DNA from: Plantago ovata
Lineage: Eukaryota; Streptophyta; Magnoliopsida; Lamiales; Plantaginaceae
Assembly: GCA_028274465.1 (NCBI GenBank)
Contig: CM051457.1
Location: forward strand, 14,931,097 to 14,995,096
Length of the DNA: 64,000 bases
Direction of reading: 5' to 3'
Shown here: in pieces, positions 46,478 through 59,337 of the stretch
Layout of the letters: each line of letters starts with the position of its first letter
Numbering within the stretch: the first letter of the stretch is position 1
Program-made: the position numbers and the translations under genes
The notes under the pieces: model-generated
Database searches by the model: none
The model's input: the letters and a program-made list of their open reading frames with translations, nothing else
What the model was told of the DNA's origin: nothing

Positions 46478-49400
46478 CTAGTAATTGGTTAAACCCTCAT
46501 GCTCACTCATACTTCCTCTAGATAGCCCTCTCAATCTTTGCCAGAACTTCCTTTTCCTTTCCATTTTCAGAGGAGCAGAGTTGAATTGCCTTCTAAAAGA
46601 CTCGGATTCTTGTTGCCCTCCAAACCCTACTGATGCACTCTTTAAATCAACTGCAGACAACGCCACTTTCACGTCATCATCGTATTTCTCATATGCATCG
46701 ACCACAAGTTCATTCGACAGCCTGCAGCTATACTTATTCTCCACATCAATAGAAATGTCCTCCAGGCTGCAATTTCTTGACATGTACTCTCTTGTTTCTT
46801 CAAACTCATCGCACACGAGCTTTAGAGCTTGAACCACCTCTCCCATGAATGGACGGTGGGAAACTTCTGGCTGGACGCACATTGAAGCAATTGCTGCAAC
46901 TTTTGCAACGCTCTCCAGTGGAACGTCTGACCTTAAAGCAGGGTCAATGATTATTTCTAGGCCCTCCTTCACTGCAAGGAGTGGACGAGCCCAGGCAACA
47001 AGATTTTCTTGACCTGGTGGCTGTGACAGGTCCACTGGCTTTCGTCCAGTTAGCAGCTCAAGTAAAACCACTCCGTAGCTATACACATCACTTTTAACCA
47101 GAAGGTGGCCTGTCATTGCATACTCCGGAGCCAAGTAACTACAATGAGAAATTTGCAAACAAGAATGATCAGTTAGTACAAGGATTTTAAATTTTAATCA
47201 TCAAAACGAGCTAAGACGCCAAAGTAATCAAAGTAATACTGTATATGGTTTCATGAAGCTACTACGAAAGACTTATTGGTGGGGTCATGCATACTTGCTT
47301 GTATCCCAACGTGTTCATATATGCACCGGAATGAAGTTACTACAACTTTCTACGGTGATGTGAACAAATTTCTTTAGCAATTGAAGTACAACTTTAGAAA
47401 ATAATATCAAGAAAATGTAGTACACTAGTACTTACTACTTGGTAACTAGATATGTGGTGTTTTAGAGATCGATAAGATTAAAGATTAAGACGTCAAATGT
47501 AGAGATGCTCACCCAAAAGTTCCCATGACATGGGTTGAAATATGTTTGTTTCCTTCTTCCATAGCTGTCCTAGCCAGCCCAAAATCCGAAACTTTAGGGG
47601 TGAAGTCCTTTTCCAACAAGATGTTGCTCGACTTGAAGTCTCTATGTATTACACGAGGACTAGAATCCTCGTGCAGGTAGGCCAACCCCCTAGCGGCACC
47701 CAGGGCAATTTTCATCCGCGAACACCAATCAAGAGGAGCAATCTCCTTATCAACTCCTGTATCAATGAGAGAAAGTAACAACGCACCACTTATCATTATA
47801 GGAGTGTTTTTCAAAGTTTTTCTTAAAGCAGCCTACATCTTCTGCACAACTTCATTAAAAGCACAAACCAGAGAGCAGCACACATCTAACAGTCATGGCC
47901 TAGAGAACACAAGGCTTGTAAACTAGAATGAGCTTGGAAGGACAGACTACGAATAAGTTAAGCAATATTACCATGTAAATGAGATTCAACACTTCCATTT
48001 GGAACAAGGTCATAGACAAGACATCTGCAGTGATCCTCCGGGCAAATACCAATCAGTTTGACCAAGTTTCGGTGGTGAAGTCGACCAAGCATCTCGACTT
48101 CAGCTAAAAACTCACGGCTTCCCTGTTGATCGTCTCTCTTGAGAACTTTCACAGCAGCTTCTCTTCCATCATCCAGCATGCCACCATATACAAGTCCAAA
48201 ACCACCTTCCCCGAGTATTCTTGAAACATTGAAGTTATCTGTGGCTCTCTCAATCTCATCAAAGCTAAAAACCTTAGCAGTTCCTGTACAGGCAAGAAGG
48301 CTAGAACTAAAAGACATCGAAGTTGAGCTGGCCTTGCTTCTAAATGTCAGCACCCTATCACCACCTGTCAATTAGTTCCATCCATTAGGCAATATATAAA
48401 TGGATATTGTATTATATCATGACTATGGTATAATCATGGATTTAGCTTAGACAGGACGATCTGCGATCCAGCAGAACAACGAAATGTACAGGATGTGGAT
48501 TAGATGACGCAATACAGGCAATGATGTTGTATTAAAATTAATAACTTTTCTTTGGGTGACTGTAAATGACTAAAGAAAGATCTTGGCTTGTAGTTCCATG
48601 ATCTGATGATTGAGAATACTTAATTATACCTGATTGTTTTCCCACTGAATCTGCTAAAGCCACTGGACTTTGTCTGTAAAAAGAACTGCAACATCCCATT
48701 TTCGATAAAAGTATCATAGTACATCCCATGAACACTACAAAAGCAGTCACTGATGATAGAACAACCACAATGACCATATTTTTTCCTGACTCATTCTTTG
48801 CACGCCTTGGTACGTCTACTCCCAGAGGCTTTACTGGCTCATCACCATTCCTGCCACCAGGTTGAGCATCAATAGTGGTAGATCCAGATGACTGGGAAGG
48901 AGGAGCTGGAGGTAATCCTGCAAAATGCAACAAACGTTATTACACAAAGCTTCTAATGATGCTGATTATTGCTTTCGAGAGATTACTTAAAACAGAGTCA
49001 TATGCTATGATCCATATTCCATATATAAACTTTTAGATACTTGTACAAAATATGTAAAGCGAAAATCAATAGTTTGAATCACATGAAACCTGGATAGCGA
49101 ACATATAGCACATCATAAGCACCAAATGTAGAACTCTTGATGGCGACCTCTCTCTTCCAGAATCTAGTAAAGATTGAATAGGCAGTAGAAGCATTGAACT
49201 TTACATCTAAAGGCACCAAGTTAAGGAGGACATTGGTTCTTTCTTGGTCTGCAGCATCCGCTCCCATAATGCGAACTTGACTTCTATTCAAAGGAAGACT
49301 AGCAGATATCTCCTTGGATAATTCGGAAACCAACGGAAAGAATGTATACAGTGAGACACTAAAGCGAAGTTCAACTTCAATTGGCCAAACACAGCCACAT

Positions 49401-51637
49401 GGCGCGCCAGGAGTTGTGTAAGTTAGTGGATCACTGCATGTCAAAGACGGACATCCTGCAAAGATTAAACTGTAAATGTAATTGGCAGAATAGCTAAGAA
49501 CTAGATTAACAAAAATGAATAATATCAAATAGCCTGAGCTAATCATGAAAATACCTTGATTTGGAGGCGGAGGTGGTAGAATTAGACTTGGTAAGGGTGG
49601 GAGAGTGTTCCCATTATTCCGCATTGATGAAGCTAACGGTGAAGGGGCAGGCGAAAGGCTGGGAGCTTGCAAACAAACATGAAAGTCAGTGTTTTTCCCT
49701 ATTTTAATACTAGAGGAAACATGAGATTCTTACTTAGACCAACACTCTACACATTACACATCAAGAAATATAGGAAAGAATGTCCAAATTACCATTCAAA
49801 CGGTGAGGAATAGCAGGCAGTGGTAAATGTCTTGTTGAAATCCTGCCCAGAGATGAAGGGAAAGGAGATGGAGAAGGGCTAATAACATGTCCTGTACACA
49901 CGAAAGGAATCATAGATTATCCAGGCCGATTATTTTAGAAGAACAAGAGAAATTAAAGCATGGTTTAGAAGCTGACCTTTCCTGGCGTTTGAAGATGGAG
50001 GCAAGTGATGGTGCGATTCAGGAGCAATATGGTGGAATGTTTTCCCGTCGTGGTGGTTCTTATGGGGCGAGACCGATGAATGGGGTGCCGATCCATGCAT
50101 CCTTGTCTTTGTTGGGTGACTCGGGTAAGGATGTGGGGCTACAGATAGAAGATTGACCTTTTAGCTAGAAGAGCAGCATGAAATCTGTAGTTTTGAAAAT
50201 AACATAACAATTTATGAGCTTCTGTAACACACCTCGAAATGTGCTAACATGGGATGCTGGTGAAAACGCTTCATGTTGCTTTCTCACTAAGCTGGTGTGA
50301 GATATAGGCGAGAGAGCAATATCTGTATAGTATCAGATCAGACATTATTAATGACTTACGAAAAACTTTACACAACAAAAAGCTTACAGCTCTTTCGTGT
50401 ATTTGTCAAAATGAAAGCTATCGTGTTCATCGTGACAGATTACAAGAATGCGCGATCCAAAGCATATTACATTTGCACATTGTATAGGAAAACTCTTGTA
50501 TCCTATACATAATACCTTATAAGAGACGATACACATAAATACGATAGCTTTCATTATGGAATACTTCTCATACTGAAAAAGAATGTAAAGAGGTCCAGAA
50601 ACAAAACTTACCACTTTGCAGTAACACAGTGCGCTGCTCTCCACCATACAGGTTAAGGTCAGGAATTTTTGCCTCGGTGGGAAGAAAGGATGCTAGTGAT
50701 AAAGATGACAAACTGAGACCTGCATCATTAAACAGCAACAGAAGTTTCAGTAAAGACAAAAACTTGTGTTGGATAATCTTAGCAAGAACCACACCCGTAA
50801 ATTCTAACAAAAACTACAGCCCGGTCATCCATGGTTTAGGCGCATTTTCCTAATTTGCACGCATCACAGACAAGTTATTCTCTTTATATATCAAATGTTG
50901 TCGTGGAGGGTTACACTAAAGACCAGATGTCTAGAGCTAAGTTTAGCTGCATTTCCTAAATTTTAGAGATCAAATGTCACCAGCAGAGCAACTTACCTTC
51001 CAAATCTCGTCCCTAAAAACTAACTCTTCATGTAACTTTTAGGATCATAAACAAAAAATTTGTAATCCCCACCTGGGTTTCTCTACAGCTATAATACCCG
51101 ACTCGTTAACTCACTCACTGGTTTGGGACACTAGACACTCCGATATGGTATGGCAATACGATATGAAACTTCATTTTAATTAGGCCATAAACTTACATGT
51201 TAAATCATGAAATAGCCGAGCCCGACACCGGGTGTAACATTGCTCAAGGGGCATTATCTGATAAAGCCCAGTACCGTAGACTAATTCTATGAATTCTGAG
51301 TAACTCTAGGGGAACTCCTATAAGCTTCTATCTGCCTAGTTTCTTTAGAGTTGTCCACAAGTTCAGGAATAGCAAAATTCTTTTCTCTATGCAATGCTAC
51401 AATACACTGAAAGCATACTTAGTTCTCAAATAAACCAAGTGTGTGACATGTAGCCAAAATAAGTAACTTTCTGCAAACAGAAATTCGATCATGACATTCA
51501 AACAAACAAAGAATTTTATAGGAATAACGTTTACAAGTAAGCAAAGCCCACTTACCAGCAGATTCTTGGAACAAGAAAGCACATAGTAGAATGAAAGAGA
51601 AACATTTCCTTTTTAGGACACTCATTCTCAGCTCCAT
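46478..51637 (-). CDS. ALE2-family receptor-like serine/threonine kinase
   Basis: Complete gene, 11 exons, 867 aa: 51637-51556, 50719-50612, 50322-50233, 50138-49977, 49891-49793, 49665-49555, 49455-49090, 48917-48630, 48364-47972, 47756-47513, 47138-46478; all phases agree. Signal peptide ([12 protein letters not shown], about 12-23); Pro/His/Ser-rich extracellular stalk (about 30-215); a Cys-containing extracellular domain with [16 protein letters not shown] (219-243) and [12 protein letters not shown]; then PGLPPAPP and VKPLGVDVP; one membrane span (about 387-411); kinase domain with GEGGFG (487-492), K508, HRDFKSSN (604-611), DFG (624-626) and APE (651-653), thus an active RD-type kinase; tail ending [12 protein letters not shown]. 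Relatives include ALE2, which acts with ACR4 in epidermis differentiation, and a longer paralogue group (At5g56890-like) that this sequence resembles more, by the [16 protein letters not shown] and [15 protein letters not shown] stretches (recalled, not searched). No lesions. Confidence 0.95.
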
Positions 51638-53726
51638 ATCTTCCTCCCAACAGAAACACACAAGGGGGTTAACTATACTTCAAGATCATCCATGCATTTC
51701 CATCAACAGATCACAACTTCACAAAAATACTCCTCTTCTTTGATATAATGCAGTAATAGAGTACATTGAGGCAAAATGAAGAATAGGACTTAAATGTGAA
51801 GTGCAAGAAACTGCAGAGCTTGAGTGTATGAAGTGAAATAGTATCTCCAAAAGATCACACAAAAATACAAACAGAATTAATCAAGAAGTGATGATCAAAG
51901 CAAAAGGGAGAAAGCAAAGTAACAATAACAATAATACAGAAGAGATTAGAGACAGAGTATTTTTCACCAGTTTTAGCTTTAGAAAAAGATGTAAAGTGAA
52001 GTGTTGGGAGAAAGAGAAACTACACAAACACAAGATCAAGAAGCATGAGCACTAGTATACTGCAGTACTAGCCTAGTAGGAGTAGTATTTGTTTGATTGT
52101 TTGGTATGGTAGTAAATATTTGTTTTGGTCAACATTCCCATCATTCTTCCACAATAGTCTACTGGTACTGCTGGTGGGTGACTCATTTGTCTTTGTCAAA
52201 GCCAACTTAATTAGTGGTACTTGCAATATTACTAATTTAGTAATTTCCATTTGATCATAGTGCCAATGTGCCAATGCACACAAATCAAGTAGGTCTAGCA
52301 GTAAAAGAAGTGAATAAATTGGTAGTGGTGATATGCATTATTGCATTATGCAGGAGAGATTAGTTGGGATCATAACAAATTTTTAATGGAAGGGTACAAG
52401 ATAGTGGGTGGGTATTTATATAACCATTTATATACTATGTCTACTCACTAGTGTATTTAATTAGTGGTGTAGTATCTCTATATTTAAAGTGTGAAAGCCT
52501 GAGCAGGTGACAAGAAATTCAAGAAAGAATCTACCATTATTTATTTTATTCTACTGAGCTTAATAAAATGGATTTGGGAAGATATTTTGAGCTTACTTCA
52601 ATCAAAATTTGATTAAGGTGACAAACTATCCCATTCTTTTTGGGACCAATAGAGTCAACAATTTTTTTATTGAAAAGGAAACATAAATGGGAAATGAGGC
52701 CAACAAAAAAGAATGAGACAAGGGAGCTCTAACAAAAAATAATTACTCTGAAATAGTGTTCTTTCTTATTCAAACGAAAAGAAAGACATTACCTCATAAA
52801 ATTGCCACTTCAAAACAAGGGGTCCTCATAAAACCTTCATGTACAGTTTATGAGATGTTACATATCTATCAGTGGTGGTCTCTTTATACGAAATTACACG
52901 TAAAATCCGTGTTTGAGTCCCAAATATGATGTGTTGAGAATTAAGGAGATTGATCGATGTTTTGTGAGTGTATGAAAGGATTCGACACAACACGGCTAGT
53001 TTGTGAGTGTATGAGCGGATTGGTCGATGTTAATGAAACTAGTTTAATCTTAAGTTTGAGCTAAGCTTATTTGTTAAAATAGCATAAAAATGACTTCATA
53101 AAATTCAAGCCAGGAGTATTCTTGATTTAAAATCAAGCTATGAAGCCCAAAAAAATGTTTTGCAAAGGTCGAACAATTTCTAAAGAAGACTAAAAGTCGA
53201 ATTCCAAGACAGTTTAGAATCATTTAAATTCTTAAATAAATTTGTAACCGTCACCCTCAAAAACTCATTTGATCTGCAATCAACCCAAGAAGACTTTGAA
53301 ATCAGCTAGCAAATCGATGCTAGAGCGAAGACTTTTAAAATTCAAGTTCACACTTACTCTAAAAGACCAGAATTCAGAGAATATTAAGCATTTTTTAGCA
53401 AAACTTCATGAAGTTAAAAATATTTCAATTTCAGCATTTTGTGTGCTATGATGCATTTGGTCTTTTGCGCGCCAATCAAAATCCGGCAGACAGTGAAAAT
53501 TAATACAAGTGTTTGTCCATTAATTTTGCTTTTTTCTTATAGTGCTCCAATTGAAGTACTACTTTCTTATCGTTTAGATTGTGATAATTGTGATACGAAT
53601 GACATCGCATGATGTTTCATACTAAAAGATTTGTGTTAAAGGGTTAAAAGGGACATCCATATAGTGTACTCTATTTCATTTAGTTCTTTAAATTAACATT
53701 TTTACTGTATTTTTTAGAAGGTTAAT
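51638..53726. other. Upstream region of the kinase gene and intergenic DNA
   Basis: 51638-52070 presumably holds leader and promoter of the ALE2-type kinase (minus strand). GTAGT/ACTAC-rich phrases recur at 52040-52170, but no TATA box is certain. No further gene; the small frame at 53269-53451 has no recognised family. Confidence 0.4.
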
Positions 53727-54955
53727 AAAATATGTGCATTGTTTCTTGTTTGGTTTAATAAATAGCCCCAATAGTATCCTATATCCATCAATAATTATGC
53801 AACCTTAAATTTGTACAAAAAAGAAACATAAAAATATATAATAAAACTAATAAGTAGAGGCATCGATTAAGTATGAGTTATAAAATATGTGCATCAATTA
53901 TTATTTGGTTTAATAACTAGTATCCTATATCCATCAATAATTGTGTAACCTTAATTTTGTCCAAAAAAGAAACATAAAAAAATATATTAAAACTAATTAA
54001 AGTATTTATTAGTATAATAAGCCGGTTGATTTACTCAATTGATTAACCTACCAATCAATTTTAATCTGTTGATCTTGCTTATCCAATTTCAATCTGGTGC
54101 GTACATATATATGTCATTAGTTAATTAAAAGATGTAGGGTTCGAATCCTGTTGACGTGATTTTTCTCCATTATTTTTATTATTATTTTTATTGAAGGTGT
54201 TTGGTTCTAATCTTGTTGGCGTGATTTTTCTCTATTATTTGTATCATTATTTTAGTGGGACCCTTATTTTAGTTCAAGGTGTTGGGTTCGAATCTTATTG
54301 GCGTAATGTTTTTCTTTTTTATTTATTCTCTTCTTAAATTTTTATTTTTTAACATAAAGTTGTATGACGTATTATACTTAATTTTAAAAATAACCATGAT
54401 ATGTTCTTATAAAAAAAGTCATACTTCCTCCGTCCAATAATAAATGTAACACTTGATTTTGTTGATTTTTTCGATGGTCATTTTGACCTTAAATTATTCT
54501 TAAATCATACGATAAAAATAACTAAAAACATCATATTATGAAACTATAATGTTTATATGAAGCACTTGACAATATATTCAACTGATGAAGAATACCAATT
54601 AACATGCGAAAAAGATGCATTGCAGATTTTGAAGTTGAATGCTTTCAAAGTCTAGAGATGTATCTGATGGTTCTTAACTCATCGGAATAATACTTTTCGT
54701 ATGTCTAATATAGTTCAATTCAAAACTATTAATTGCATAACTACAAAAACTATATACATTTATAGCACACCATTTATATTAAGTTTAATTACTCAATTAG
54801 TTTTTTTTTATTACGTTTAAAGTCATTATGTGAAGATTATATATTCACTCCATTTATTTCAATATATTATTTAATAAAACAATAATGTTTGTATTACGCT
54901 TCACACGCGACGCGGTTCCTAGTAATTAAGTAGAAGCATCGACTAAATATGAGTT
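53727..54955. repeat. About 155-bp tandem duplication, second copy split by a Helitron-like element
   Basis: Copy 1 (53727-53881) and copy 2 (53882-54000 joined with 54923-54955) share AAAATATGTGCAT, TTTGGTTTAATAA, TAGTATCCTATATCCATCAA and AAGTAGAGGCATCGATTAAG. Copy 2 is interrupted after AAAACTAATT by the element at 54000-54922, whereas copy 1 runs straight from AAAACTAA into TAAGTAG. Copy 1 is therefore a preserved empty site. Confidence 0.85.
54000..54922 (+). mobile_element. Helitron-like element, copy 5
   Basis: About 0.92 kb, plus orientation, ending TCACACGCGACGCGGTTCCTAG followed by TAATT; part of the terminal hairpin is deleted. Internal phrases GGTTCGAATCCTGTTG..GTGATTTTTCTCC repeat three times with an extra short segment near 54257. 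Comparison with the empty site (copy 1 of the flanking duplication) gives TAAT at both borders and one in the empty site, or insertion between A and T with a small change. Confidence 0.65.
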
Positions 54956-55075
54956 ATAAGGTTGGTCGAGTGGTAATGGTATTGAAGTAGCCCATAAGAG
55001 TTCAGGCTCCAATGGTCTAATAAGTATCGTATATTAGCTAACTCAAACCCTTATTAGAAGACTAGCTAGTAAATT
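54955..55075 (+). mobile_element. Older tRNA-derived SINE fragment
   Basis: ATAAGGTTGGTCGAGTGGTA has the A-box form (TGGTCGAGTGG, 54963-54973) and aligns with the start of the SINE at 485. The B-box region is degraded to GAGTTCAGGCTCC. No A tail or duplication remains, so it is an old and incomplete copy. Confidence 0.5.
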
Positions 55076-56240
55076 TCTTTAACCATAACCGATAACTCTC
55101 AGCATAAAGCACTATATCGTAGGTAGTGATAAAAATTCAATTGAATCGAAGTAATGTACATACCGTTGGACTAACCTGTAATCTGTATGTTGTATTGAAT
55201 ACACGCACAAGTCGTTCTAGGTACACGTTTTTATTTTTATGTAAGAATGTGGCATTGCCGATCCATTTTGGCCAAATACGTAGAAACGCAACATTTCATG
55301 GATGCTCGAAGAAATAAATTTTCCATATTGTCGGTGACATTTCCCATCATATAATTTTCATATTGTCGGTGCTTTACCCAAATTCAGGCCTTTTCATATA
55401 TTTTCTAAAATTTTCGTTTGTGTGTAGTCACTTTCTTATAGTAGTAGTACTACAGTTTGGGGTAAAAAAAATTGTGGATGGTGATTTTGATGATTTAAAG
55501 TGTAAGTTTGTAACTCTAACAAACTTTTTAAAAGCTTTATCTATTCTTTTAATTATCTTTTCAAAAATTATTATGTAAAACAAAAAGATGGGAGATCCTC
55601 CTCACTTAGTCAGCAGGCCATTCATGCATCATCCTTATGCCACGTCAGCGTCTCACTTACTCATTCCAAACTACTCTAAGTCATCCCTCTCATTTCACCT
55701 TTTTTCATTTCAAATAATAAAGAAACAAAATAAAATGAACATAATGTAAGTAAATGAACATAAAAGATAAAGTAAAAAATTAAAAAAAAAAAAAAAAAAA
55801 AAGAAATTCATCCCCGTTTCATTGGGTGAGACCTCATCCTCTAAAATTCATCTAGCAAAGGAAAGCTATTTGCTCACCCTTTGCTGCTGGAGAAAGTCTC
55901 ATGATGCTCAGCATTAAATATTTAAATGTGTGACCTTAAAATCTCCAAGTGATGAAACAAACTTTTTTTCATTTGGGCAATATTATCACATTGGGTTGAA
56001 TAGTTGTGATTATAAGGCCCAATGTAGAAGTCCACTTCCACACTAAAAGGAAAACCTAATCATTGTGAGAGAGAGTCTTAGTCCGCAACTTAGTGCTATC
56101 TAAATTCCACTAATTCCACTAAGATGAAATTTGACCACCCTGACTCACGAATTATTGAGCACGAATTATTGAGCACGGTGCCAATATATAATTATCCTTT
56201 CCTTCTTTCTTCCTTGGGAAATGGGGAAAAAATTAAATAC
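55076..56240. other. Intergenic DNA
   Basis: No gene supported. An A run of about 22 bases lies at 55781-55802. GCACGAATTATTGA is directly repeated near 56145-56172. Confidence 0.4.
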
Positions 56241-56500
56241 TATTTCCTCCGGAAACTTTATAGTTTCCCACTTTGTTTTTGTTGAATTTTTTTTATGTCC
56301 GGTTTGACCTCAAATTAATCATAATTGATTACGAAAAAATTAATTTTACAAGTTATATTATACAAATATAAGAAGTATTCTTTTATAATATAATTTTTAA
56401 AATTATTTTTTTCGCAACGAGCTATGATTAATTTGAGGTCAAACCCGGCATCGAAAAGTCAACAAAAATAAAGTGAGAAACTATTAACTTTCCGGAGGTA
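56241..56500. mobile_element. Stowaway-like MITE, second copy of the 15155 family
   Basis: Bounded by TA (56241-56242, 56499-56500). Inverted ends TTTCCTCCGGAAACTTTATA and its inverse, with GTTTGACCTCAAATTAATC arms as in 15155-15401. About 256 bp, non-coding. The ends are better conserved here than in the other copy. Confidence 0.8.
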
Positions 56501-56529
56501 TGAACTGAATTCAACTTATTTAACGTATA

Positions 56530-57325
56530 ATTTTCGTAATAGAAAATTGATTTTTAGACCTCCTTATCCTTATGAAGGACTTTCTCAAAAAGGATACTCT
56601 TATGGTATCAATTACATTTTGGTCCAAAATGAAGGTTTTTTGAGTTGACCATCAATTTATTATTTCTATTCCAAACATGCCCCAACATTTTTTCTTTTTT
56701 TTTTTTTCTCTTTTCTTTTTTCTTTTTACTTTTCTTATTTATCTTCTTCTTCTTCAAGTCCTCACCGGAATCCGGTGACCGGACTTGAAGATCTAGGAGC
56801 TGCAAGTTCCCGATCGGAGCTTGCAAGTTCCGATCGGGAGCTTACAACTCCTAATCTGGGAGCTGCACAAGCTGCCAGACCGGAGCTTGCAAGTTCCGAT
56901 CGGGAGCTTGCTTGCAGCTCCCGATCTGGGAGCTTGGCAAACTCCCAGATCGGAGCTTGGCAAGCTGAGCTACAAGCAAGCTCCCGGAGCTTGCCAAGCT
57001 CCGATCTGGGAACTTGGATGATCCGGACACAACTCCGTTCATCGGAGTATCTCCGGTGACCAGAGTTGTGAAGAAGAAAGAGAATTAAAAAAAAATGAAA
57101 TATAAAATTTTATTTTAGTATTGTACTTAGTTTTTCTTTTAATTATTTATTTTTTTTATTTGAAATCACTAAGTCTTGTTTGGTTCCAACAAAATTTAAT
57201 TTTGGAATAGTGAATTTTTGTTGACTTTGGACTAAAATGTAATTGATAAACTAAGAGGGTTCATTTCGTAATTAGGGACGCTAAGGAGGTATAAAAAATC
57301 AATGGACCCTTTTCGTAATAAAAAT
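56530..57325. mobile_element. Fold-back DNA element with palindromic GC core (copy 2)
   Basis: Outer inverted repeats: left GACCTCCTTA..ATCAATTACATTTTGGTCC, right GGACTAAAATGTAATTGATA..TAAGGAGGT. Inside is a pyrimidine tract (56690-56757), a GC-rich block of at least ten GGAGCTTGCAAGTTCCGATC-like units in both directions (56790-57010) bounded by CCGGTGACC and GGTGACC, and a purine tract (GAAGAAGAAAGAG). Same architecture as 6815-7630. Frames through the core are repeat artefacts. Superfamily undecided. Confidence 0.7.
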
Positions 57326-58391
57326 GATCTGGTTCTGAACAGAAATTAATTTTCTGGTGAAAAAAAAAAAAAGTGACCCGTATGGGTTCATTGGGTTGTT
57401 TGAAAGTCGAAAACACAGTTCATGTGATGAGGCTTCAATTCTTGGCCTATTAAGGTTGATCTGATTCATGAAACTCTACCCGGCCTGATTCTTGCCCCAC
57501 TCACTCAACATAGGGGTATTTATGTCATATCGGTTATCGGATAGGAAGAAAAACTAAGAAGTAGCCCTGAGATTTTTCTCTAAAACATGCAGGGTTCAAC
57601 CCAAAAAAGTTTACAGAAATCCATAGCTCAACAATCGTCTACTGGCCGGAAGTCTGTTTGACCGAAGGCAACATATGGGAGTCAGAGTTCAAATCACAAG
57701 AATAAGACGCACAAGTCTCGCAATATAATGCTCACAAAGTCTCCTTGACTCCTTGACAATGCATGCTAATTTTCACATGATGGAGAGGATTCTTTCTTCA
57801 TCCTGGACGTACTGTTTTCCATAGCTTAATTTTGCTTATTATCCAATCTCTTTTCCTTTTCTTCCCTTGATTTACTTCAAGATCGAGCCTGCAGGGTGAA
57901 GTATAAGATCCAATACTTTCAGACTGAAAGTTTCAGTTATATTATATATCCTCTTTTGATTTTATGTTTCCTTTTTTGTTGTCCGATACTGGTACTTTAT
58001 GGTCCTCCATGACCATAGTGCTCCTATTAGGACGTGTCATGGCCAGGTGGCTATATTATCTGCATAAGATTATTGTCATTTCCATCCGGGATTAATAATA
58101 CCTATTTTCAACATATCTGTATTGCATTGCAGATAATTGACTCGGAAAGCAATAATGTATAGTGTGTTCATTTCATCTTAATTAAATTCAATTCTTTTTT
58201 TATGTTCAATTTAAATTTAATTGGTTAAAATTTATATTTCAAATACGTCCAGTTCAATTCAGGTAAGTTAAGTTTAATTGAGTGTTGAACTTTTCAGGTG
58301 AATCGATTCAGAAAGGTCGTAGTCCAGTTATATGGTTAGTACTTAGAAACTTATGAGGCCGTTCTTTCGTACTTTAGTGTTCATAATCTAA
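57326..58391. other. Intergenic DNA
   Basis: No gene recognised. 58160-58300 has GTTCAATTTAAATTTAATTG-type phrases as in 9290-9480, probably a worn MITE. Confidence 0.35.
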
Positions 58392-59068
58392 AACTTTCAT
58401 GGGGCTTTCTATTCTCAGGTCGACTTTGTACCGACCTAAACTCAGGTCTTCATTCAATAGTTGCCATGTGGCGCTTAATTTAATCTCATCCATTCATTTT
58501 GGTTCAAAGTCATTTTTTGTACGATGGATTATAATTAATTTTCTTTAACATTAAAAATCACCACAAAAATACAAATTAACTATAATGCCCTTAATTTCAA
58601 TTTATATGATTACATATACGTAAACCTTATTAATTAATCTTAATCACAAATCAAAGTTAATTGATCACAACAATTTATCCATTTTAATGATATATAAACT
58701 ATCGAACACTTCTAAATAATATACTTCGTAGCTAAAAAAATAAGCCTCTGTTATTGTCCTCTACAAATGTTGATAGCTAGTGCAATTAGATTATGGAAAA
58801 CGAATATTCCATTCAATTGTTGTTGAAATTAATTTGATATATATTGGTTAATTTTAATTTTAGTTAAAGTAAAAAAAAATTAATTTAATACTTATAAAAT
58901 AGTAAGAACTTATTTAAATTATTTAAATGAATTTTTTGAAAGTAGGGGTATAACTGCACATTTATATATTTTTATCAAAATTTAATAAATTAGAATGAAA
59001 TATATAATAAAGACCTACATTTAGGTCGGTACGAAGCCGACCTGAGAATAGAAAGCCCCAACTTTCAT
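58392..59068 (-). mobile_element. MULE-type MITE, copy B (659 bp) with 9-bp target-site duplication
   Basis: Element 58401-59059 begins GGGGCTTTCTATTCTCAGG and ends with its inverse, flanked by perfect AACTTTCAT at 58392-58400 and 59060-59068. The interior is the reverse complement of copy A (7722-8392) with few differences. Symmetric 50-bp ends contain the GGTCGG..CCGACC palindrome. Confidence 0.9.
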
Positions 59069-59337
59069 CGTTGAAAGATTAGATATAAGATTTAGTTAGA
59101 AATTTTAGGTGAAAATTTAATGACGTGTCAAGTTCTTTTAATCCACTTCATTTCTTTACGTTTTATACATATTCTTTGAAGCTCATCGTTGAGTCAACAT
59201 TAAACTAAACACAAGATTAATTGCGGGTTAAATTTTACTGTAGTTATAATTTATCAGACTAGAAATATCAGCATGTATGCATGCTGTGTGAGTGGAGTGG
59301 AGGTAAAAAAAAAAAAAGGGAAAACAAAAGCATAAAT

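Noticed and set aside
56775-57059. 94-codon frame with repeated ELASSDREL-like segments, looking like a repeat protein
   Set aside because: All frames show repeats because the DNA is a palindromic repeat core of a fold-back transposon; no start context or flanking gene structure.
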